A stretch of 56,420 bases of DNA. Origin: CAYUQT01 sp964596165. Lineage in GTDB: Bacteria > Planctomycetota > Phycisphaerae > UBA1845 > JAFGLZ01. The notes beneath the pieces were generated by a model, which was given only the letters and a program-made list of their open reading frames with translations, ran no database searches and was not told the DNA's origin. This document shows, piece by piece, positions 1-9,318 of this stretch (its first letter is position 1; each line of letters opens with the position of its first letter). The stretch spans positions 1 through 56,420 of the forward strand of contig CAZQTW010000043.1 of the NCBI GenBank assembly GCA_964596165.1, written 5' to 3'. The position numbers were made by a program, and so were the translations under genes.

Positions 1-192
1 CAGGAGGATGCCCCTTCCTTCATCCAATTTCCACAGGTTCTGAAACTACCTCATCGTGTGGACGGGCACTGGAATCTCGAGGGCATCCGCCTTGTGGGTA
101 ATGCGATCCACAGGTGGATGTCCACGGTGGAGTCCCCTACTCAGTCTTCGCAGCCGTTCGCCGCGACGCAGCGGGGTGAGTGGCTGCGTTGA
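1..192 (+). CDS. C-terminal fragment of an unidentified protein, possibly a DNA cytosine methyltransferase tail
   Basis: An open frame enters from the left edge and stops at TGA 190-192, giving 63 residues with no visible start. The stretch GIRLVGNAIHRWM resembles the conserved (L/I)GNAV segment near the C terminus of cytosine-5 DNA methyltransferases, where the motif sits a few dozen residues before the end, as here. That is the only family hint, and the residue after the motif (His) is not typical. It converges on the next gene with a 57-nt gap. It could instead be an unrelated protein end. The upstream sequence is needed to decide. Confidence 0.4.
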   Translation, partial: QEDAPSFIQFPQVLKLPHRVDGHWNLEGIRLVGNAIHRWMSTVESPTQSSQPFAATQRGEWLR

Positions 193-249
193 TCACCCCA
201 GTTCGACCAGTGGGCGGAACCTCCAGTCCTTGGCCGGATCGCCCGGACG

Positions 250-1386
250 CTAGACCCTGAGAAAGATCTTTTTCCGTTGCAGATAGAACGCCAGCAAAAC
301 GATCAGGCCCAACGAAACCAAGGACACGCAGAGGTCTCCATAGGTCCCCAGAGCCGCCTTGATATTCCCCCCGACGAACCGTTGTGCCAATTCGTCGAAG
401 TCCACCATGTTGTCAATGAGGTATAACGCGAGCGGGTTCAAGCCGATCCAGACAAATGGTTGCGCCCACGTGCGAAGATTCAGCACATCGATGATGAGGA
501 CAAACGCACCCAGTAGAATGCCACTGTAACCGCCTGCCACGAGGACGTAAGAAGATGTCCAGATCTTCTTGATCACCGGGAAGCTGAGGCCCCATGCATA
601 CCCTACTCCGACGCAGATGACGCCCGCAGTGATGAGGCAGATCGCCTTGCCCGAATTGCCGAGATTCCTGCTCTTTAGCAGTAGCCCTGAGAAGACACCG
701 AGCAGGCACGTCGCCACGGCCGGAAGCGTGCTGAGCAAGCCCTCCGGGTCCCATGTGCCGTCGTTTTTCCTTCCGGGCAGGAAGTGATAGTCGATCCAGT
801 TGGCGAGGTTTTTGCCGGGCTCCATCACGCCGGCTCCGTACTCGGGTACGGGTACCAGGGACATGAGGGCCCAGTAGCCGATCAGAAGAAACACACATGT
901 GGCTACCATGCCACGCCATCGAAAGTTGCAGTACAATAGGCTCGCAAACAGGTAGCACAGTGCTAGTCGTTGAAGAACGCCCACCAGCCGGATGCCCGGC
1001 CACATGTTTTCCATTCCGTGGTAATAGAAGATTCCCAGAAGATAGAGAAGACAGGCGCGCCTAACGATGCGCTTGTAGGCGGCCATTTTGCCTTCTTGTG
1101 CAAGGATGCGATCCAGAGAGAATACCAACGAGACACCGACCAGGAACACAAAGAGGGGGAAAATGAGGTCGTAAAAGAGGAATCCTTCCCACTTTTTGTG
1201 CGTAAGCTGGGTCGATAGAAAGCCGGCCCAGCCGGAGTTGCTAATCCTCTTGAGGCCACGAACGATTTCGCCGGCACCGATGATCCAGAACATGTCGAAG
1301 CCGCGAAGGGCGTCCACGGCCATGAGACGCTGTCCGGCGGTGACTTTGGGATTGGATTCTGATGCGGGTTTGAGGTCTTCCTTCAT
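250..1386 (-). CDS. DUF5009 / heparan-alpha-glucosaminide N-acetyltransferase-like membrane protein
   Basis: A 378-residue polytopic membrane protein. After a short cytoplasmic N terminus it has the family signature VDALRGFDMFWIIGAGE (about residues 24-40), followed by roughly ten hydrophobic segments and a basic C-terminal tail. This matches the DUF5009/YeiB-like group related to human HGSNAT, membrane proteins that move acetyl groups onto glucosamine residues of glycans. In planctomycetes such genes are common near polysaccharide-use genes. The ATG at 1386 has an AGGAG-type sequence upstream that lies inside a small palindrome (AGGAGATTCTCCT, 1392-1404), so translation could be affected by local folding. 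The acetyl acceptor cannot be read from the sequence. Confidence 0.85.
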   Translation of the reverse strand: MKEDLKPASESNPKVTAGQRLMAVDALRGFDMFWIIGAGEIVRGLKRISNSGWAGFLSTQLTHKKWEGFLFYDLIFPLFVFLVGVSLVFSLDRILAQEGKMAAYKRIVRRACLLYLLGIFYYHGMENMWPGIRLVGVLQRLALCYLFASLLYCNFRWRGMVATCVFLLIGYWALMSLVPVPEYGAGVMEPGKNLANWIDYHFLPGRKNDGTWDPEGLLSTLPAVATCLLGVFSGLLLKSRNLGNSGKAICLITAGVICVGVGYAWGLSFPVIKKIWTSSYVLVAGGYSGILLGAFVLIIDVLNLRTWAQPFVWIGLNPLALYLIDNMVDFDELAQRFVGGNIKAALGTYGDLCVSLVSLGLIVLLAFYLQRKKIFLRV

Positions 1387-1611
1387 GGATCAGGAGATTC
1401 TCCTCTGCGTTTTGGCACAGGTCCAGGAAGGCTTAGCGCTGTTGCGCGAGGCGGCTCGGAGGAATAAACAATAGACAGCACGTGTAGTTCTGAGCGTTCA
1501 AGTCCGGTGGCCTGGCCCACGATCGATCGGGAGAGACTGTCGCCCCAGAATAGACCAACGTTCGGCCGAGCTTGCCGACATTCTACACAGGCGGTTGCCC
1601 TCCTCCCCGAC

Positions 1612-1683
1612 TGACCCCAGCGGGAATCGAACCCGCGTTGCCGGATCGAAAATCCGGTGTCCTGACCGCTAGACGATGGGGCC
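1612..1683 (-). tRNA. tRNA-Glu (anticodon UUC)
   Basis: On the minus strand a 72-nt cloverleaf starts GGCCCCA and ends TGGGGTC plus discriminator A. These ends pair as a 7-bp acceptor stem with one G-T pair. The anticodon arm is CCGGA-TTTTCGA-TCCGG, so the anticodon is TTC. The T arm is GCGGG-TTCGAAT-CCCGC. CCA is not encoded. Glutamyl-tRNA is the substrate of glutamyl-tRNA reductase, whose gene hemA lies about 1.1 kb away on the other strand. Confidence 0.97.
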
Positions 1684-1977
1684 ATTCAAGCTGCACGTAT
1701 AGTAACAGGAGGGGTATACGGATTCAACCTGAGCCGTCAGACCGTATTGCGCGGTCGGTTCCGGGATGGCATCGGGGTGCATGACCGTTATGGCACGCCG
1801 AAAACCACGTTTCTTGGAGAAAGAACTTGGGTCGGACGTGAGCGGGGACCCGGTTGATGCGGAAACCCCGTCCTCATGCGAGCATGCCAAAACGGACATG
1901 CACCCAGGATGCCGGCTGGGCTGGCTCGCTTTCCGTGTAAGATGGTAAGATTCCGTTGGGAAGAACCTGGGTGGGCC

Positions 1978-2802
1978 ATGACACGATTCGTACAGCTTCT
2001 GGTCATGATCGCGGCGCTGGGCGGTTATCTTGCCGCATCCGCCGTCGCAGTCGTCTCGGTACGACGAACGTGCGCGGTGTCCCGGATGCGTCTTCTTGGA
2101 CCCCTTGTGTTCGGTCTCCTAGTTGTCGCGGGGATGCTTCTGGCCAAGACCATCACGGCGGGATCGCTCTTGGCCATCGGAAGCGTCCATGATGCACTGA
2201 TCCTAATCGCCTGGCTCATCGGTGCTGAGGTCTTGCTCATCCGCACGGCCGGCAGACTGGCCGGAGTGGAGTCGTTCCTAGTGCCTGCCGCAGCCTTGTT
2301 GCAGGCGTGCGCGATACTCATGTATTTGTTTCGCCCCTCCGGTCCGCAATACGTCCAGCAGTGGCACATCCTCGGGCATGTCTTTGTGATCTCATTCGCG
2401 GGAGCATGCTTCGTCGCCAGTGGTGTTGCCGGCGCGGTATATCTGGTCGTTCACCGGGCCATGCGCCGGCATCGCGAGTTGAGCGTGCTGGGCCGGCTAC
2501 CCGCCTTGGAATCGCTCGAGCGTTTTGGTCGATGGTCCGTGGCAGTTGGTTTTCCGCTGCTGACTTTCGGCATTCTCACGGGGATTTGTGGAATCGCCCA
2601 TTCCCCGCCGGAGCGACGGTCACGCGAATTGGAGATGGCGAGCGGAACGATTGCCCTGTGGATTCTGTACGCCGTGGCCATGCTCGTGGTCTGGCGGCGG
2701 TCCCGGTTGCGAGGTCCACGAGCAGCGGGCTTGGCCACCGGAGCGGCGGGACTGACGATTCTGATCTTCATGGTCTATTTGCTGATGCGATCACGCGCAT
2801 GA
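1978..2802 (+). CDS. hemX: CcsA/HemX-like cytochrome c assembly family membrane protein
   Basis: A 274-residue protein with about eight hydrophobic segments. The C-terminal half carries the CcsA/HemX pattern LPALESLERFGRWSVAVGFP followed by a long membrane helix. HemX proteins are encoded next to hemA in many bacteria and are thought to control GluTR level or to take part in haem handling; the CcsA branch acts in cytochrome c maturation. The chosen ATG at 1978 removes a poorly conserved, non-hydrophobic N-terminal extension; an in-frame ATG at 1942 is the alternative. The stop overlaps the hemA start as ATGA (2799-2802), which implies translational coupling. Confidence 0.83.
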   Translation: MTRFVQLLVMIAALGGYLAASAVAVVSVRRTCAVSRMRLLGPLVFGLLVVAGMLLAKTITAGSLLAIGSVHDALILIAWLIGAEVLLIRTAGRLAGVESFLVPAAALLQACAILMYLFRPSGPQYVQQWHILGHVFVISFAGACFVASGVAGAVYLVVHRAMRRHRELSVLGRLPALESLERFGRWSVAVGFPLLTFGILTGICGIAHSPPERRSRELEMASGTIALWILYAVAMLVVWRRSRLRGPRAAGLATGAAGLTILIFMVYLLMRSRA

Positions 2803-4094
2803 GACCGATTGTCCTAGGCTGTAACCACAAGACGGCCCCGCTGGAACTTCGGGAGAAGCTGGCGTTTGATCCCGATGCATCAAGAGTCGTTACGGACCGG
2901 CTACGGGCGGCATTTCCAAGCATCGAAGCCGTGATTCTGTGCACGTGCAATCGCAGTGAGTTCTATCTTGCCCGTCCGACACACGGCCATCCGCGCCGTG
3001 ACGAACTCATTACGTTCTTCTCCGAATTGGCGTCAATCCCTCAAGAAGAACTCGCCGAACACACCTATTACTTTGACGGCAGGGCGGCTATCGAACACTT
3101 GTTTCGGGTTGCCAGCTCTCTGGACTCGATGGTTGTAGGGGAGACGCAAATCCTCAGTCAGATCAAGCAGGCGGTGAGCCGTGCCACGGAGTACGGTTCG
3201 TGCGGCAAGACACTGACAACGCTCTTCCAGTGGTCCCTGCACGTGGCCAAGGAGGTGCATACGGAAACACAGATTTCCTCAGGCCAGGTCAGTGTGGGAA
3301 GCGTTGCGGTGCAGTTCGCACAGCAGATCTACAGCCGGCTGAGCGACAAAACGCTTCTGATGATCGGGGCAGGAGAGATGGGGAAACTCACGCTACGACA
3401 CTTTGTGGCGGTAGGACCGAGACGCGTGATCGTGGCCAATCGTACCCCGGCGCGAGCACAACGGGTTGCACCGGCATTTGGGGCCGAGGCCGTCGGGCTT
3501 GATCGATTGATGGAATGTCTGACGGCGGCCGACCTCGTGATCACATGCACCGGTTCAGGCGCACCTATTCTCAGCGCGTCAACCATGGAACAGGTTCAAG
3601 CCCGAAGGAAGTATCGGCCGATCGTGATCATTGATATCGCCATCCCGCGTGACGTCGACCCCTTGGTTCAAAGCCTTGACAATGTGTATCTCTACAACAT
3701 TGACGATCTCCAGTCGGTGGCGGACAACACTTTGGGAGATCGTCAAGCCCGTATCGCGCTCTGCAACGGGATTGTGAACGAGCACGTGGGAGAGTTCATT
3801 CGCCGGCGCGACGCTCGATCGGTGGGCCCCCTCATCCAATCACTTCGTAAGCGTCTTGTTGACATCACCACTGCCGAGGGCGACTGGGCGAAACCCAAGT
3901 TGACGGGTAATCCGCATCATGATCGCGATGTGGTTGACCAACTCCTGCACCGCATCGTGGGGAAGATTCTGCATGAGCCGACGCGGAATCTCAGTGAGAG
4001 GGTTGCCGAAGGCCACGTGTCCGCATACGCGGAGATGCTTCGTACGCTCTTTCAGCTTCCTGCGGAAGAGGAAGAGACGGAAGAGAAATCCTAG
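2799..4094 (+). CDS. hemA: Glutamyl-tRNA reductase
   Basis: HemA (431 residues, the usual length) reduces glutamyl-tRNA to glutamate-1-semialdehyde with NADPH, the first committed step of the C5 tetrapyrrole pathway. The N-terminal catalytic domain has GCNHKTAPLELRE (residues 7-19) and the nucleophile Cys50 in CTCNRSEF. An NADPH-binding GAGEMG lies near residue 187, and a helical dimerisation domain forms the C terminus. The start is the ATG of the ATGA overlap with the hemX-like gene. The longer open frame upstream belongs to a shadow of that gene. hemC is also in this window, but 20 kb away. Confidence 0.97.
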   Translation: MRPIVLGCNHKTAPLELREKLAFDPDASRVVTDRLRAAFPSIEAVILCTCNRSEFYLARPTHGHPRRDELITFFSELASIPQEELAEHTYYFDGRAAIEHLFRVASSLDSMVVGETQILSQIKQAVSRATEYGSCGKTLTTLFQWSLHVAKEVHTETQISSGQVSVGSVAVQFAQQIYSRLSDKTLLMIGAGEMGKLTLRHFVAVGPRRVIVANRTPARAQRVAPAFGAEAVGLDRLMECLTAADLVITCTGSGAPILSASTMEQVQARRKYRPIVIIDIAIPRDVDPLVQSLDNVYLYNIDDLQSVADNTLGDRQARIALCNGIVNEHVGEFIRRRDARSVGPLIQSLRKRLVDITTAEGDWAKPKLTGNPHHDRDVVDQLLHRIVGKILHEPTRNLSERVAEGHVSAYAEMLRTLFQLPAEEEETEEKS

Positions 4095-4104
4095 ACATCG
4101 GATC

Positions 4105-4138
4105 GGGCCTGCCCTGCAGGAAAGGCGTGGTCAGGCCC
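4105..4138. terminator. Hairpin between convergent hemA and the nucleotidyltransferase gene
   Basis: GGGCCTG (4105-4111) pairs with CAGGCCC (4132-4138) across a 20-nt loop, in the 82-nt gap between two convergent genes. There is no T-run on either side, so it is not a classical intrinsic terminator. Its position suggests a shared transcription end. Confidence 0.3.
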
Positions 4139-4176
4139 CTGCAAGGGCCCGGCGGCATTATCGGGCGGAGTATTCG

Positions 4177-5418
4177 CTATTGGAGGGTGCTCGTCGAACC
4201 GTGCAGTATACGCACCGCTTCGACCTGTGCCAGCGCGAGGGCTTCCGCCCTGGAATGCAGTTGACCCTCAAGTTGTGCGCGATACACGACGCTCAATACG
4301 CGCTTGAACAAGGGGCCCGGCGGGAAGCCGAGCGAGATGAGATCCGCGCCGTTAAGTAGGGGCGGGGGAGCAACATCCTCATGGGGAATGGAGCCGATTC
4401 GTCGGAGGACCCGGTAGTAGGGCGAAAGCGAGTCGCCTCGGGCTCGAAGCCAGGCACGGGTCAAGCGGATCAGGTCCGCGAAACAGGCATGCCGCATCAG
4501 AACCTTGAGATCCGCCAACGGAAGCCGGGGGTTGAGAATCAGTCGCTCGCGATTCTCAATCAGCCATGCCACATTCTTGCGATGCTCATTGCTACACGTG
4601 AGGTCGCGTGAGATGCGGTGTACCTCGGGCACAGCCCAGTGAATCAGGAGGCACGCCAGCGACAGATCGAGGCTCGCTTGCTTTGGAAGGTGGTCGAGGA
4701 GTTTCGACGAAAAGGCCTTTCGCTCGGGGTTCCATTGGCTGTGCGGCCACAGATGTTCGAGCAATGCCGTGCGGTCCAGGTGACGGAAGGCCCAAGCTCG
4801 ATGGGGATCCGCCAGGATCTTCTCCAACTCTTCTCGAATTCGCTCGGCACTCACCTTGCGGATTGAGGCGGCGTGCCTGCAAACGGCGTCATAGGTCACT
4901 GGTTCGATCTCGTATCCCAACCGTGCAGCGAAACGGATGGCTCGGATCAAACGAAGGTGGTCCTCGGCAAACCGGCGGTCCGGGTCGCCGATGGCACGGA
5001 CGAGGCCGTTTCGAAGATCCGTTTGCCCACCCACGTAGTCGATGACGCGATCGTCGATCGGGTCGTAGAACATTCCGTTGATGGTGAAATCACGACGCTG
5101 AGCGTCTTCCGCGGGGCCCGTGAAGGTCACCTGGGTTGGATGTCGCCCATCCGCATAGTTGTGGTCGGATCGGAATGTAGCGACTTCGGTCCAGATATGG
5201 GATTGCTTCACGAGAACCACGCCGAACTGCGCCCCGACCCGGCGGGTTTTTCGAAACAGTGTGAGGATCCGTTCGGGAACAGCGTCCGTGGCAATATCGT
5301 AGTCCATGGGCCGATGTCCGAGCAGCATGTCTCTGACACAACCGCCGGCAAAGAGCGCGGTGTGCCCGCTGTTCCGCAATCGCCGCACAATCGATACCGC
5401 CGCCTGCTTCGGTGTCAT
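4177..5418 (-). CDS. CCA tRNA nucleotidyltransferase / poly(A) polymerase family protein
   Basis: The protein (413 residues from ATG 5418) belongs to class II nucleotidyltransferases that add CCA to tRNA 3' ends or A tails to RNA. It has the nucleotide-binding FAGGCVRDMLLG, the metal-binding MDYDIATDA a few residues later, and RRDFTINGMFYD, then a long helical C-terminal part. The sequence does not separate CCA-adding enzyme from PcnB. Neither tRNA gene in the window encodes its CCA, so a CCA-adding enzyme is needed in the cell. ATG 5418 is preceded by TGAGG at good spacing. ATG 5430 and 5484 are possible but lack a ribosome site. Confidence 0.88.
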   Translation of the reverse strand: MTPKQAAVSIVRRLRNSGHTALFAGGCVRDMLLGHRPMDYDIATDAVPERILTLFRKTRRVGAQFGVVLVKQSHIWTEVATFRSDHNYADGRHPTQVTFTGPAEDAQRRDFTINGMFYDPIDDRVIDYVGGQTDLRNGLVRAIGDPDRRFAEDHLRLIRAIRFAARLGYEIEPVTYDAVCRHAASIRKVSAERIREELEKILADPHRAWAFRHLDRTALLEHLWPHSQWNPERKAFSSKLLDHLPKQASLDLSLACLLIHWAVPEVHRISRDLTCSNEHRKNVAWLIENRERLILNPRLPLADLKVLMRHACFADLIRLTRAWLRARGDSLSPYYRVLRRIGSIPHEDVAPPPLLNGADLISLGFPPGPLFKRVLSVVYRAQLEGQLHSRAEALALAQVEAVRILHGSTSTLQ

Positions 5419-5534
5419 CGTGGGCCTCATATGGCGCCGATTGTCGCTGAAATGCACTCTGCAACCAAGGGGAAAGGTGGGCATATGCCTTTAGGGAGTT
5501 TTCCGTCGGCACGGCTGAAGAAAGGAGGGGCCGT

Positions 5535-6476
5535 CTATCGGCCGGCTTTGGGCCACCAAGGCATATGTGTCTGGTAGAGCAGGTCCCCGATACGAATTGT
5601 TTCAGACCTTCGCGCCTGGTGGTGAGCGGAACGACCGGGTTGCCCCAGGTTGCGGTGGATCCAACGTACCCGTAGCAGGTCCCAGATCATGCCGAGCGCG
5701 GCGCTGACGGGTCGAACCTTGCTACCGGGCTGATGTGACCATCGGATACCCACCTGGGCGACCTGATACCCGAGCCTTTCCGCCAGGATCAGATGCTCGA
5801 CATCGAAGCTCCATCGGTCGGTTCTCTGAAGGGATGCGATTGTTCTGCCCGCAGATCGGTGATAAAGCTTGAACCCGCACTGGGTGTCGGGGTAGCCCCG
5901 CAGGGCTAGGGCTCGGACCACCCACGAGAACGTGGCGCTCAGTGCCGCTCGGCACCACGACGGCTGGTGCACGCGAGACGGCTCGAGCCGCCTGGAACCG
6001 ATGGCAATATCGGCGCCGTCTCGGGCGGCGGCCAGAAGGTTGTCCAACTGATCGATCGGCGACGCCAGGTCGGCGTCGGTGAAGAGAATCCATTCTCCTC
6101 TCGAGATGAGCATGCCTTGCCGAACGCTGTATCCCTTTCCGCGGTTTCGATCGTTACGGAGCACGCGCAGTTCGATTCCGTCCGTCCGGCCTTCGAGTTG
6201 ATGCCAGGTGTCGAGGCTGATGTCAGCGGTTTGGTCCGTGCTGCCGTCGTCGACGAGCACGATTTCACTACGGAAGGGTTGGGCCGACAGATGCCGGACG
6301 ATACGTCGAAGGGATTCGCCGACGCGGCGGCTCTCGTTATATGCGGGAATGACGATAGACAACAGAACCGGCGCGGTGGTGCATTCGGCTCGGCTGATAC
6401 GGTACGGTAGGGTTAGGGCCGTCATCGTGATGCCGCTCGCTTCTGTTACTCCCACGTTGTTGCTCGCAAGTGTCAT
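5535..6476 (-). CDS. Family 2 glycosyltransferase, dolichyl-phosphate glucosyltransferase-like
   Basis: A 313-residue GT-A fold enzyme. SIVIPAYNESRRVGESL (about 40-56) begins the nucleotide-sugar domain, VLVDDGSTD (about 73-81) holds the first Asp pair, and LFTDADLASP (131-140) is the metal-binding DxD. The order and spacing resemble dolichyl- or polyprenyl-phosphate glucosyltransferases such as Alg5. No C-terminal membrane pair is visible, so it is probably a peripheral cytoplasmic enzyme making a lipid-linked sugar. The 17 residues before Met18 are weakly supported, and translation could begin at ATG 6425. A palindrome sits 6-34 nt upstream of the first ATG. The donor sugar cannot be told. 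Confidence 0.85.
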   Translation of the reverse strand: MTLASNNVGVTEASGITMTALTLPYRISRAECTTAPVLLSIVIPAYNESRRVGESLRRIVRHLSAQPFRSEIVLVDDGSTDQTADISLDTWHQLEGRTDGIELRVLRNDRNRGKGYSVRQGMLISRGEWILFTDADLASPIDQLDNLLAAARDGADIAIGSRRLEPSRVHQPSWCRAALSATFSWVVRALALRGYPDTQCGFKLYHRSAGRTIASLQRTDRWSFDVEHLILAERLGYQVAQVGIRWSHQPGSKVRPVSAALGMIWDLLRVRWIHRNLGQPGRSAHHQARRSETIRIGDLLYQTHMPWWPKAGR

Positions 6477-6481
6477 CGGCC

Positions 6482-6510
6482 GGTAACTAAGGGCTCTTAA
6501 CCTAGTTACC
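6482..6510. repeat. 29-nt near-perfect palindrome upstream of the glycosyltransferase gene
   Basis: GGTAACTA at 6482-6489 and TAGTTACC at 6503-6510 are exact reverse complements. The stem continues inward with GG/CC past one bulged A. It lies just before the ATG at 6476 of the leftward gene. It could be an operator or an mRNA hairpin near the ribosome site. I know of no named regulator for this sequence. Confidence 0.6.
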
Positions 6511-6885
6511 CGGAGGAACGGCGATTATCGGCGGGCAAGGGGGATGGCCTCTTTGGCAGGTCGGAACAATGGCCGGCCCTTGCCCTTGGGACGTTTGTCT
6601 GCGGCGCCGACGGTGAACGAGGAATGATGTGGACATGCGGAGAAAAGGGTGGATTATCGGACCGTGGGAAGACGACGAAGCCGCGCCGGAAAAGCTTTAT
6701 TGTTCTGCCTTATGCGAGGGGGAGAGATGGAGGGTACAATTCAGGTCGTACTCAACCGATTTGCCTGGTTGGGCGGGGCAGGGGAGGGCAGGCCGATCAG
6801 AGGGTCCCCCGGCCTTCGGATCGGAATCCAAGGGGATTGTGAGGCGCTTAGTCAAGGCTGACGGGTTAAGGTCGGGAGTTCGAGT
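6511..6885. other. Intergenic region, 375 nt, no gene supported
   Basis: This gap separates the leftward glycosyltransferase from the rightward spermidine-synthase-like gene, so it should hold at least the rightward promoter. Short open frames here have arginine- and glycine-rich composition with no hydrophobic or domain pattern. I see no convincing -35/-10 pair. Confidence 0.5.
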
Positions 6886-9312
6886 GTGGGCGAGCGTTGG
6901 CGTGCGTCGATTGGGCTGTTCCTGCTTGCGATGGCCGTCTTGCTTCTCGAAGTGGCGTTGACGCGCGTCTTCTCGGTAATGCTGTGGCACCATTTTGTCT
7001 ACTTGATCGTCAGCCTTGCGCTTCTGGGGTTTGGAGCAGCCAGCACCTTCCTCACCGTTCGGAGCAGGTTCGGTGTGGGGGAGGTCGATCCAACGATCGT
7101 TGCGCGGTACGCATGGGGGTTTTCCTTGTCCACCGTCCTCGGATTTGCGGCCGCAACCAAGATCCGCTTTCTACCAATGGACATTTTCCGCGGCGATCTC
7201 AGCAACCTCTTCAGCATGCTGATGCTTTACTCGGTCATTGGGTTTCCGTTTTTCTTCGCGGGCGTCTGCATCGGCCTTCTGATTACCCGAGCGGGTGAAG
7301 CGGTGAACCGGCTCTATTTTGCGGATCTGCTGGGGGCCGGAACCGGCGCACTCTTGTCCATAGCGATGATCAACACATTGGGGGGTGAGGGGAGCATCTA
7401 TGCGGCGGGTGGTTTGGGGGCTTGGGTCGCGCAGATGTACGCCAAGGCAGGCCAGAGGCCGTGGCTGCGTCTCGGTTCGTGGATGAGCTTCATGATTTGC
7501 CTGCTCCTTATCTTGGTCAGCTTGAATGGACAGGTCTTTCCCATTCCCTTTCAGCCGGAAAAGGAGATCGCTCACCGAGCGGCGGAACCCCACTATTTCG
7601 AGTGGCACGTTGTTGGCCGAATCGACGTAATGAATCCCTTCCCTCGGCTTCCATACTTCGGTGGGGCGTTGTCGTCCACATGTGATCGCCGCCATCAAGA
7701 AGTACCAACCAGAGCCGTCTTTCAGGACGGCACGGCACCGACAGGAATCGTTCACGTACCCGACGGCGATTTGAAGAAGCTGCCCGCGCTGGAATACTAC
7801 CTCCAAGGAGCCCCCTACGTCATCAAGCGCTCGCCTCAATCGGCATTGGTGATCGGCGTCGGGGGAGGAATCGACGTCCTCATTGCCCTCCACAGTGGGG
7901 CGCAGCATGTTGTGGGTGTGGAGGTAAACCCCATTTGTGTGAAAGCAGTTCGCGAACGGTACGCGGATTTCGCCGGCCGGGTCTTCAACCGTCCGGACGT
8001 TGAGCTCGTGGTGGCCGAGGGGCGCCACTATGTGACATCCACGCAACGGCAATTCGACGTCATCCAGCTTTCCGGAGTCGACAGCTTCGCCGCGCTTTCG
8101 TCGGGCGCATACGCTTTGTCCGAAAGTTATCTCTACACGGTTGAGGCCATGCGGGACTACTGGAAGGTACTCCGGGAAGACGGACTGCTGTCGTTCTCGC
8201 GACTGATCTACGCTCCTCCCCGAGAATCACTTCGTCTGGTGTCGGTATTGATCGAGGCTCTAAGGCAAATGGGAATCAGCAATCCGGAACGACATTTGAT
8301 CGTCATCTCCGGCGCCGTTGAGGCACCCGGTTGGGCTGAGACGCTGCTCAAGAAGAATGCGTTCTCACATGAGGAAATCAGAAGCTACCACCAGTGGGCC
8401 GATCGGATGCGTTTCGAGATGCTCTACGACCCGGAGAAGGTGCGCGACAACCCATTTGATCGTCTGATACGCTCCTCAGCCCTTGAACGCGAGAAGATGA
8501 TCGCAGAGTATCCATACCAGATCGGTCCTATCACAGATGATGATCCGTTTTTCTTCCAATTCTCCCGATTCACCTCGCTGGTCAGCTTGCCAAAGCGTGC
8601 GCAAGGCGATGACTGGGGCTTTCCGCTCGGCCTGGCCGTGCTCTTGCTGACTCTCGTTCAAGTCTTGCTTCTGGCCTCGGTGTTCATCCTCGGCCCGTTG
8701 TTGTCTCGCCTTCCTAAATTGCGAGCGATCCCCTGCAAGGGGCGCGTCTTCGTTTACTTCGCGGCACTCGGACTCGGCTTCGTCATGCTGGAGATTGCCC
8801 TCATGCAGAAATACACCGTTTTCGTAGGCGGACCCGTGTACGCCATGGCGGTTACGCTCTCGGCGGTTCTTGTTTTCTCGGGGGTGGGAAGCCTGCTGGC
8901 CGGACAGGTCACGCCCAGACTCCGCCGGCCACTCGTCCTCATCCTGCCAGTTCTCGCGGCCGCCGTCATGGGCGAAATCCTCTTTGTGAACCGTGCTCTG
9001 CCGAGACTCATGTTCCTTTCGCATGCTTCCCGATGTCTGGTAACGATGCTGGCCGTTTCGCCGCTGGCCCTCTTGATGGGCATGCCGTTTCCTACCGGGC
9101 TGAGGGCGGCCAGGCGGTTGGGCCACGCCGTCCTCCCATGGGTTTGGGGTATCAACGCCGTAGCGACAACCATCGGGGCGATCTTGTGCGTACTGGTCAG
9201 TATGTTTTTCGGCTTTACCGCGACACTGTGCTTCGCGGCTTCCGTGTACCTGGTTGCCCTGCTGACGGGAATGGATGATCTACCCTTGAACGAACGAATT
9301 CCCGTAGAGTGA
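6886..9312 (+). CDS. Membrane protein with spermidine synthase-like (SAM-fold) domain
   Basis: An 808-residue protein in three parts. Residues 1-215 hold about six membrane helices, starting SIGLFLLAMAVLLLEVALTR. The central part has a Rossmann fold of the polyamine-aminopropyltransferase type, with VIGVGGGIDVLIAL near 322-335 and LSGVDSFAALSSGAYALSES about 70 residues later. From about 578 to the end there are seven or so more helices. Similar fusions are common in planctomycetes and deltaproteobacteria, and their substrate is generally unknown. I would not call it a working spermidine synthase: the classical GGGDGG reads GGGIDV here. The GTG start at 6886 follows a GGGAG stretch. The next gene starts 6 nt after the stop. 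Confidence 0.82.
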   Translation: MGERWRASIGLFLLAMAVLLLEVALTRVFSVMLWHHFVYLIVSLALLGFGAASTFLTVRSRFGVGEVDPTIVARYAWGFSLSTVLGFAAATKIRFLPMDIFRGDLSNLFSMLMLYSVIGFPFFFAGVCIGLLITRAGEAVNRLYFADLLGAGTGALLSIAMINTLGGEGSIYAAGGLGAWVAQMYAKAGQRPWLRLGSWMSFMICLLLILVSLNGQVFPIPFQPEKEIAHRAAEPHYFEWHVVGRIDVMNPFPRLPYFGGALSSTCDRRHQEVPTRAVFQDGTAPTGIVHVPDGDLKKLPALEYYLQGAPYVIKRSPQSALVIGVGGGIDVLIALHSGAQHVVGVEVNPICVKAVRERYADFAGRVFNRPDVELVVAEGRHYVTSTQRQFDVIQLSGVDSFAALSSGAYALSESYLYTVEAMRDYWKVLREDGLLSFSRLIYAPPRESLRLVSVLIEALRQMGISNPERHLIVISGAVEAPGWAETLLKKNAFSHEEIRSYHQWADRMRFEMLYDPEKVRDNPFDRLIRSSALEREKMIAEYPYQIGPITDDDPFFFQFSRFTSLVSLPKRAQGDDWGFPLGLAVLLLTLVQVLLLASVFILGPLLSRLPKLRAIPCKGRVFVYFAALGLGFVMLEIALMQKYTVFVGGPVYAMAVTLSAVLVFSGVGSLLAGQVTPRLRRPLVLILPVLAAAVMGEILFVNRALPRLMFLSHASRCLVTMLAVSPLALLMGMPFPTGLRAARRLGHAVLPWVWGINAVATTIGAILCVLVSMFFGFTATLCFAASVYLVALLTGMDDLPLNERIPVE

Positions 9313-9318
9313 TCGCCA

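Noticed and set aside
1383..1685. Minus-strand open frame of 100 codons
   Set aside because: It covers the tRNA-Glu gene, so it cannot be a normal coding region.
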